From: Mustela lutreola
Taxonomy: Eukaryota > Chordata > Mammalia > Carnivora > Mustelidae
DNA length: 64,000 nucleotides
Reading direction: 5' to 3'
Assembly: GCF_030435805.1 (NCBI RefSeq)
Contig: NC_081305.1
Coordinates: 54,408,001 to 54,472,000 of the forward strand
The position numbers and the translations under genes are program-made. Position 1 is the stretch's first letter. Each line of letters begins with the position of its first letter. Under the pieces are notes generated by a model that saw only the letters and a program-made list of their open reading frames with translations, had not been told where the DNA came from and searched no databases. Shown piece by piece: positions 51,505 through 64,000 of the stretch.

Positions 51505-51856
51505 GCCCTCATGCCTTGGGCGACCAAGAAAGGAGGGTGGGCTCAGGGTAGCGGGAAACAACCGGACTCCAGCCGCAGAGGTCTCAGCGGCCCCGAGACG
51601 CCTCGGATCTTGAGGCTCCGCGCCCTCAGGGCCCGCCCCGTCGGAAAGCAGCGGGGAGACACTTCCGGCCCTGTAGCCCCGCCTCTGTGATGTCACCGGA
51701 GCGGGCAACAACCCGGTGGAGCAGCTTCACCTGTGGCTCCGCGCCAGAAGCACCTCCAGCAGACTGCTCCTCCCCTTGGAACTTTGCCCAATGAGACTTC
51801 CCCTCTGGGCCCCATCTCTTGTAACCCCGCCTCCTCCGTGGGAGAGCCCGCCCCCG

Positions 51857-51864
51857 TGACGTCA
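51857..51864 (+). promoter_or_regulatory. Perfect CRE in CpG-rich KLK9 3' region
   Basis: TGACGTCA within a CpG- and GC-box-rich block (about 51585-52030, with CCGCCCCC and CTCCGCCCCTT). It lies between the KLK9 stop and its polyadenylation signal. Confidence 0.4.
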
Positions 51865-52016
51865 GGGGCGCTGTAGCTTCGGGTACAAGGCTCCGAGGCT
51901 TGGTCGGGCTCCGCCCCTTGTGCCCGCGTCCCTGGGCGTTTGAATCCTGGCGGGGACCCGACTGAGAGAAATTGAGGGAGGGTCTCAATTCATCCAGAGT
52001 CAATGGATGATTTTAC

Positions 52017-52022
52017 AATAAA
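52017..52022 (+). promoter_or_regulatory. KLK9: KLK9 polyadenylation signal
   Basis: AATAAA 513 bases after the KLK9 stop; the first canonical signal downstream. Confidence 0.65.
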
Positions 52023-52329
52023 CGCGCGGAGCCGCGCCTTCCGTCTGCCTATGTTGTGGGATGAAGGAAGAACGGGTGGGCGGCGGTGGTAGACAGGGAA
52101 CCGCCACCGTACAGCAAATCCCCCTTTACCCCTTGTAGGTCCTGCCTAAAGTCTGTCTCCATCAGCTTCTATTGCAGCAAGGCCGCTGGGTTCTGCTTGG
52201 GCTGGTCCCGTCGCCCCCAGGGGAAGGGGAAACCAGGTCACGGTGCCTCCCAAACCTGCCTTCCCAGATCCCGAACCTCTCAGGGGGCAGCGGGCGGGGC
52301 CCGATCCTCCCTCAGAAGACTCACCTTGT

Positions 52330-53500
52330 TTCCACTTCCAGTTAGTGGCAGCAATCCCCTACTCCCACAAAAACCCAGGCTCCAAGTCACTCCTAAAAAG
52401 ACTTAAGAATTTAGTCCCTAGCCTCCTTCTTCCTCAGACCAAAAATTCAGGCCTATTCTCTCTCCACCCCAGACGCAAATGTTCAGGTCCCAACCCCATC
52501 CACCGTCGGACTCAGGAGCCCAGAACCCCATTCCTTCCCGTCCCAGGTCCAGAAGTCCAGACTTAACCTCCCTTCCCTCAATTCAGGGCTCTGGGCCCCC
52601 AGTTTCTCTTCCCCCAGCCCCCTCCTCCAGACCCAGAGTGCAGGTCCCCAGCCCCCCTCCTCTCTCAGACCCAGGATTCCGGGTTCCAGCCCCCTACTCC
52701 CTCAGACCCAGGAGTTCAGACCCCCCAACCCCTACCTCCCCTGGACCCTGAATTCAGGTCCCCAGGCCCCTCTTCCCTTGGATCCAGCTGTCCGGGTCCC
52801 TGGCCCTTTCTGTTTCAGGCCCAGAAGTCACAGCACTGATGTCCTTCTTTCCCAAGCCTGAGGAGTTCCAGATCCTAGCCACCACTCCCCACCTCAGTGT
52901 TTCCTTTTCAGCCCCTCAGCCCCTCCTCACTCTTACACAGGGTTCCAGTGCCCTGATGCTCTGTCGGCTCCAGAGCGGGAGGAGGCGGAGCAGGAGGCGG
53001 GGATTCCCAGTTAAAAGCCTCCAGAACCTAGTACCAGGCAGACAGAGCTGAAGTATTGGGGCCTCTTCCTTTGGGTCTGAATCAGTCGGTGACCCCGCCC
53101 CCTGGATTCTGCAAGGTGAGATGCCAAAGTTCCTAGACACAGGCATCAGGCCCCGGGACCCCTGCTCCTCCAGGGCTCAGGACCCCCAATCTCAGACCCC
53201 TTCCTTCCTCAAGGTTTAGGAATCTAGCCCCTGGCCCCCTCCTCCCCAAGGCTTAGGAATCTTAACTCCAAGTTCCTTCTTCCTTCAGATCCAGGGGTCT
53301 GGGACTCTTTACTCTCCCATTCCTGGGAATATAGGAATCCATCCCCCACCACCTTTCCTCAGATTCAGAAACCTGGGGTCTGTCCCTTTTCCCTCAGACC
53401 TAAGAAGCTGGGTCCTCAGTCCCCTCCACCTGCAGGATGCAGAAGAACGGCTCCAGATGCTCTGCTCCCTTACTTCAAGTTTCTCCTAGGATTTAGGGCT
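52330..53500 (+). repeat. KLK-locus minisatellite between KLK9 and KLK8
   Basis: About 25 diverged units of roughly 38 to 40 bases built on CTCAGACCCAGGAGTTCAG plus CCCCCAGCCCCCTCCT. It occupies most of the 1.5-kb KLK9-KLK8 spacer and surrounds the KLK8 promoter. Related short arrays occur at 39285-39475 and 55690-55790. Confidence 0.75.
53011..53115 (+). promoter_or_regulatory. KLK8: Putative KLK8 promoter and noncoding exon 1
   Basis: TATA-like TTAAAAGCC at 53011-53019 with GGAGGCGG GC-box words just upstream. A TTCTGCAAG|GTGAGA donor lies at 53116, and the coding exon acceptor (CTCTGCCAG) ends at 53542. Human KLK8 also has a noncoding first exon. Confidence 0.5.
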
Positions 53501-53550
53501 CCTCCCTCCTCATTTCTCAGCCCTGACTTCTCCCTCTGCCAGATCCCACC

Positions 53551-58881
<5,331 letters not shown>

Positions 58882-58908
58882 TTCTAGGACAAACTTTGGA
58901 CCCTCTTC

Positions 58909-58914
58909 AATAAA
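58909..58914 (+). promoter_or_regulatory. KLK8: KLK8 polyadenylation signal
   Basis: AATAAA 27 bases after the KLK8 stop, giving a very short 3' UTR. Confidence 0.8.
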
Positions 58915-60330
58915 ACACAACCCACTCTGGCTCCTTGCCTGTCTGTGCTTTGGCCCTGCGTGGAGGAATGGGAGGACGGGGGTCTGCGCCTTGCTGGGAG
59001 GTCTATATAGACCAGAGCCCCTATGGCCACTCTGGCTATCACCACTGCCTGCAGTGATCCCCTTTTTCTAGAAGGGCTTGGAGGAATGGGAGGTTAATTT
59101 CAGGGGAGAGGACACAAAAGGATTTCCAAGTGTCCAAATGGGCTGGCCTGCAAAAGACAGATTTGAAAGAACTTCTGTTTCATTTTTCTGAGCAGCCGAA
59201 GTGCATCTGAGTCTTGAGGGGGAGTTCCCCTCCCCCGTTATGAAATATGCAGAGTGTAGGGGGGCAGGAAATACATGAGCAGCCTAAATATACACCCGTG
59301 GAACCACCACCCAGATGAAGAAATGGAACATTGGCTGCCCGCAAAACTCTTAGCGACAGAAATCTTTCTCACAGCTCAGAGCTTTTCTGGTCTAGTGGAA
59401 GGAAATGAGTCACTGTCCAAACTGAAGTGTGGAGAAAAAAAGGTTTGGGAGCATTTTCAACAGAACAGAGGCTTGAAGTCTGGGGGAAGATGCGTTTGGA
59501 GGGGGCAGTTATTGTAAGGATATTAATGAATCACAACAGGATAGATCCTGGCTCCCCTCTATCTGTCTCTTTTCTTTCCACCTATGTTTCAATCCTTTCT
59601 TGCTACCAAACTTCTAACTCATTTATTTGACCCTTTGACGCCCTTCTCTCCTCCATGCTTCTGCATTTTCGAGGTGTTGGCTCCCTCTTGCACTATTCCA
59701 GTCTCTCTCCTTACTTCACCACCTCCTAACTTCACCTTCACTACCACCAACTACGTCACTGTCCCGGGATTTCCCAGATTATATTGTCATGCAAGAGAAC
59801 CCAATTGGTCCAGGTCAATGCTTCTCCTTCAGCCGACCACACAATAGGTTATTGAATGGCCAGTGGTTTGACTGCATTCTGGTCAGGTGACCATTCCCAT
59901 CCAATCAGTAGGTAGTTAGAGTCACCTGACAGGAGACCTCTCTCAGTCCTGGGCTGTGGGCGGTGGCAGTTCTCCACCAGCTGTGTGGGTATGCAAGAGG
60001 CGTCTCATGTGTCAGTCTCTGTCCTCAGTGAAAGTCCCTGAATACTAGAAATCCTAAGGAAGTCTTTCATGTCTGATAGTAAACTCCTGGAACTTTGGAA
60101 GCATTTCTGGAGATATACTCAAGGGTCATCTCACTCTAAAGAATTGTTCTAGAATTTTTACTACAAACAATTTCAACATAGGTTAAATAGTATGGGAACC
60201 CTCCTATACCACCATCCAACTCAATCAAAACCAATCCTTTCACCTATACTACACACTTCCCTAATGTCAGAATATTTTGAAAAAGATGTTGCCCATTCTA
60301 TTGTTCCTAAATATTTTGTTTTATGTGTCT
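58915..60330. other. Gene-free spacer after KLK8
   Basis: No kallikrein exon seen. The stretch 60160-60330 has an old L1-like flavour (CTATACCACCATCCAACTCA). KLK7 would be expected beyond the right edge of the window. Confidence 0.5.
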
Positions 60331-60671
60331 AAAACAGGGTATGTCAAATTAAAGCCAAGGGGCCAACTCCCAAGAGCTAAAAATAGATTTTACTACTTGA
60401 TTTGATGATAGGGAGCATAAATCTTGAACTCTAATTAAGCAAGATGTTATCCCTCAAAAATAATTCCATTCTGTCATTAATAGACCTGTAGGACAAAAAT
60501 TGGTAACAAACAATTATTATTGTATTTTAGGTTTCATCAATTAAAATTGGAAATTTATTTTCCAGTTTTTCTCTGTGTTGTAAGTACATAATATCCTCAA
60601 TTTTATCTCATGGGCTGCAAAGCCTAAAGTATATGCTACTTGGCTCTTTATTTCCTGATTTTTAAATTTTT

Positions 60672-60778
60672 TTCAATTATTTTATTTTTAAGTAATCTTT
60701 ACATCCAACATGGGGCTTGAACCCACAACTCTAAGATCAAGAGTTCCTTGCTCCACCTATTGAGCCAACCAGGCACCC
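60672..60778 (-). mobile_element. Short CAN-SINE inside the hAT element
   Basis: TTATTTTATTTTTAAGTAAT start, GAGCCAACCAGGCACCC end. Confidence 0.75.
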
Positions 60779-60799
60779 GTGAATTATTTGATTTTTCTT

Positions 60800-60892
60800 T
60801 TTCTTTTTTTCTTTTTTAAAATTTCTTTTCAGTGTTCCAGAATTCATTGTTTATGCACCACACCCAGTGCTCCATGCAATATGTGCCCTCCT
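60800..60892 (-). mobile_element. Carnivore L1 3' end inside the hAT element
   Basis: TTCATTGTTTATGCACCACA, CCCAGTGCTCCATGCAATAT and GTGCCCTCCT are carnivore L1 3' words. TACTTGGCTCTT (near 60645) and TATTTGGCTCTT (near 60893) look like its target duplication, now separated by the SINE and tail. Confidence 0.7.
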
Positions 60893-60939
60893 ATTTGGCT
60901 CTTCTTTGAGAAAATTTTGCCAACTCCAGTTCTAAAATA

Positions 60940-62650
60940 TAGGTTATTTTAAGACATAAACACCTTACATTATCAACACCTTACAGAGTTAGCAATAATT
61001 CCTTAATATCATTCAATATCCAGGTGATATTTAAATGTCCCCAATTGGGAAAAAAAAAAACAGAGAACACTTGAAGATTGAGTTATAGTATTAAGGATGG
61101 ATGTGGCTGAGGTCAAGGTGGGGGAAGAGACTGGTCCAAAGTCAACCAGAAATTCAGGGATAGGATTGTTGTCTGTGGAATCTGGGAGGAAATCACAACA
61201 CCAGGCATGGACAAAAGCTGGAAGAATCTACTTAGGGAACTTTTGGATAGCAATGTCAGAGCCCCAGTTAGAGCTGGCTTATATGCAAGAGGGGATGGCT
61301 GGCTTAGGTGCCTAGGAAGGTTATGGGGATGGTTCCTGATGTCAGGATATGACACAGGTACCAGAGTCTCAAGTACTTGAAATGGTGACTTAAGCCAATC
61401 AGCTCTCACACATGCTCTTGCTCTCTCTCTGCTGACACTTTCTGTCACTCTGCCTACTTCTCTCTGCCTCTGTTTTTCTTTTTGATGTGTGTGAGTTGTT
61501 TCTCATTTTGCTTGTTTCTTTCCCTCTTCTATGGATCTCATTCTAGCCTCTGTAAACAGACTTTTTCAGATGGAAGGAACATAGCAGCTACTGACACATC
61601 CAATTAAACAAACACAGCAGAAACAAAGATCTCCATTCTCCTGGCATCTTGATATTACTCCCAGAGAAGAACTGTGATTGGTTCAGTGTGAACTGAGCCC
61701 CGCCCCCTGCTTGGTTCAATCTTTGTTGTCAAGGAGGAAGCAATGCTTTTGTTGGCTTGGCCTGGGTCAGTCCCAATGGTTGGGTGTCCAGGTGGGAGGG
61801 ACTGGAGAAGTATGATTGACATTTTCACCAGAACTACGCAAAATGAAAGAGCAGCTTCCCAGAAGTGGAGAGCTGTTCTTGAAAGAAGAGGGAAGGGAAT
61901 CCAGGAAGTTAGAAACAATGGGCCTTCAGAACCCAAGGGGCAGAGTCAGGAGGTTCCAGGGTCAGAGTGTCCAGGATCCCTCAGGGCAAGGCGCAGCTGG
62001 CAGGATAAGCAGATGCCAGGTCTCAGGTGTGATCATGAGGTGGAGGATGAGTCATCAGGCAATGGTTCAGGACACAGGTTTGAGGGCGAGGGAGTTATGA
62101 GGCTGGGTATCTGTGTGGGACTTCAGAACAGGTGCTGGTGCTAAACTCAAAGGGCACAGGAGGGCTGGTGTTTGGCAGTCTCACCAATAAGGGGGTATGC
62201 ATCATTAATAGGCCCAGAGGGTTCCAAATCCATTCTGAGCCATATGAGACTTCAAGGATGTGTGGCAGTGTCCCTGGGAAATTTTCTTCTCAGGGTGTGA
62301 ATCTGTAAAACCATGATAACAAGGGCAATCCTCAGCATTTGAATTCTGCCTCTTCTGATTCCTTAGCTATATGACTTTGCTCAAGTGATTGCACCTCTTT
62401 TAAAACTCCATTTTCTTATCTATATAATGGGGAAGACAGTCCTTACTTGGACCCATATGAGGAAAAGAGATGAGTTCTGAGAAGCGCCTTACACATCACA
62501 CAGCAGCCATACAAGAAATGGAAGCTGCTTCATTCTGGATGATGGGGTAAGGGGAACTAATATTAATTCAGGGTATGCTATGTGTACATTCACTTTATTT
62601 TCATAATTTTATCTTATCTCCCATTTACCTTCAGGAGTAAATTTTTCTCT
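60940..62650. other. Gene-free spacer
   Basis: No supported gene. An A11 tract lies near 61050. A MIR-like element is at about 62320-62480 (TGACTTTGCTCAAGTGATTG). Short frames here show no domain. Confidence 0.5.
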
Positions 62651-62659
62651 CCCCTACTT

Positions 62660-62860
62660 TATTTTTTTAAAGATTTTATTTATTAGAGGGAGAGAGAGAA
62701 AGAGAGCACGCACACAAGTTGGGGGAAGTGGCAGAGGGCGAGGAAGAAGCAGATTCCCCCCCAAGCAGGAATATCAATGTGGTGTCTGCTCCCAGAACCT
62801 CAAGATCATGACCTGAGCCAAAGGCAGACACCCAACCAACTGAGCCACCAAGATGCCCCA
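62660..62860 (-). mobile_element. CAN-SINE
   Basis: Antisense copy: TTTTTTTAAAGATTTTATTT start, GAGCCACCAAGATGCCCC end. Confidence 0.88.
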
Positions 62861-62869
62861 TTACTCACT

Positions 62870-64000
62870 TTAAAGAGGGGCAAAATGAAGCTCAGAAAAA
62901 TGAAGTCACTTAACCTGAAATCACAGGGTGAGCAATTAGGATTCACACTTGGGTTGGTCTGACTTGTGAGACCAAGTTCTTTTGCTCACACCCCATGGCT
63001 GATTGGTGCAGAGATCAAGGAAAGACCGAGTCTAAGGTTGCCAAATCTGTGGATGACAGTGGTTTGCAAACTAGTATTTATTTAAGTACCTCCTATGTTC
63101 CCTGGTCTGGGCTGGGTGTTAAAGAAAACACCAATGAACACCAGACTCGTTCCTTCTGCTCATAAAGAAGTGTTTAGCAACAAAATCAGATTAAATAATT
63201 AAGAACACAGAGAGATAGATATGCAGAACACAGCAGAGGAGAAGTTCTGGGTTTGTTAGAATGAACAACAAGGCTCCCGAGGAGTGTAGCTCCCTTCCTC
63301 TTTCTGATAGAAGGCTGATGAGGCAGGGGGCTGAAGAGGGAGTCCAGGGATAGAGATTCAGGCAGAAGATAACAAACTGGAAGTCTTGATAAAATTCCTC
63401 TCTTTATGAAGCTGAGAGGGAAAGATACAGATTACTGACTCGTGGGGCTATGAAGTCAGGTAAACTGGGGTCTACCTCTACTTCATTTGGGAGCCCAAGT
63501 CAGGAAGATTGACACCCCTCAAGGCCAGGGACTTCCTGTGGAATTGGTGCAGTCAGGAGCCTGAGTTCTGGGGTCTCATTTTGGATTTAATGAGAGTAAA
63601 TTTTGGAAACTTAGCTTGGATTTAGTCAGTATGCGGTCAATGTTAGTATGGTGTCATTTGGTAGAATTTATTTTAGAGTTTGTGTGAAGTGAAGGGTCAA
63701 GGTGGGGTGTGGAGTTGGGAAAATGAAGATGGGATGGGGAAAGAGTAGGACCTAGAAGTGAATATGAAATTTCAGGTAGAAATTGTGTTGGAGATGAGAT
63801 AGAGCTGGAACTGGAGTCAGAATGTTAGGATTGGGGTGAGTTGTGGAGAACTCATAGGGAGGATGTCAGTGTGGGCTTCCTGGAATATTATTATAGTTTG
63901 TGATGGACATATGGTTTGAGTTGTGCATAGGTCAAGTTTGGGACTGAGGCTATGGTGACATTCACTTTTGGGTCAAGAATGAGTTTGATTTATATTTAGG
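62870..64000. other. Gene-free right edge
   Basis: An L2-like fragment is suspected at 63070-63230 (TACCTCCTATGTTCCCTGGT). From about 63540 to 64000 G-rich degenerate repeats (TTTGGG, GGTCAAG, GGAGATG words) occur, similar in style to those in KLK introns. Confidence 0.45.

Larger units (their letters stand above)
60335..60929 (+). mobile_element. Old hAT-like DNA transposon with nested insertions
   Basis: Starts CAGGGTATGTCAAATTAAAG and ends TTTTGCCAACTCCAG. The ends are imperfect inverted repeats. An 8-base target duplication is visible: GTCTAAAA at 60327-60334 and TTCTAAAA at 60930-60937. The end sequence resembles the hAT-Charlie class ending ...TTTGCCAACCCCTG. No transposase frame remains, so it is non-autonomous or internally deleted. 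A SINE and an L1 end sit inside. Confidence 0.6.

Overview
This window is mammalian genomic DNA from the tissue-kallikrein (KLK) serine protease cluster. It carries six complete KLK genes, all on the + strand, in the order KLK13, KLK12, KLK11, KLK10, KLK9, KLK8. This matches the distal half of the human chromosome 19q13 cluster read from KLK14 towards KLK7. Each gene has five coding exons with the family's invariant intron phases (I, II, I, 0). His, Asp and Ser of the catalytic triad lie in coding exons 2, 3 and 5. The exons assemble into proteins of about 248 to 278 residues without internal stops.

The organism is almost certainly a caniform carnivore and probably a mustelid. The window holds about 34 tRNA-derived CAN-SINEs, recognisable by a GGGCGCCTGGGTGGCTCAG head and a T-rich or A-rich tail with CT tracts, and carnivore-type L1 3' ends. 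Many SINEs keep clear target-site duplications. The mustelid assignment rests on remembered SINE subfamily features and was not searched.

Layout: 1-4.4 kb, KLK14-KLK13 spacer with an ancient antisense L2 LINE. 4.4-12.4 kb, KLK13. 12.4-25.0 kb, a gene-free spacer with SINEs, an old L1, a truncated U4 snRNA copy, an AT-rich inverted repeat and a fossil LTR. 25.0-29.6 kb, KLK12. 30.7-35.3 kb, KLK11. 37.3-41.2 kb, KLK10 with a GC-rich 5' end. 41.2-45.9 kb, a SINE-rich spacer. 45.9-52.0 kb, KLK9. 53.0-58.9 kb, KLK8. 58.9-64 kb, a repeat-rich spacer towards KLK7.

The genes encode secreted pro-enzymes that work in proteolytic cascades in skin and other epithelia, and in brain for KLK8. Active-site residues predict trypsin-like specificity for KLK8, 11, 12 and 13 (Asp189). 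KLK9 (Gly189) and KLK10 (Ser193, divergent N-terminus) are atypical, as in human.

The most unusual host-gene observations are four. The expected KLK12 ATG is CTG, with an in-frame upstream ATG reachable through a predicted 5' splice. A decayed first exon of the KLK11 long isoform is still recognisable. KLK10 has a GC-AG intron and a 696-nt intron 1 that is fully open in frame. The KLK13 stop codon lies inside its AATAAA signal. Smaller curiosities are a perfect 63-nt 5' U4 snRNA copy and a tRNA-Met 5'-half copy, each between direct repeats. I see no undescribed gene system beyond these.
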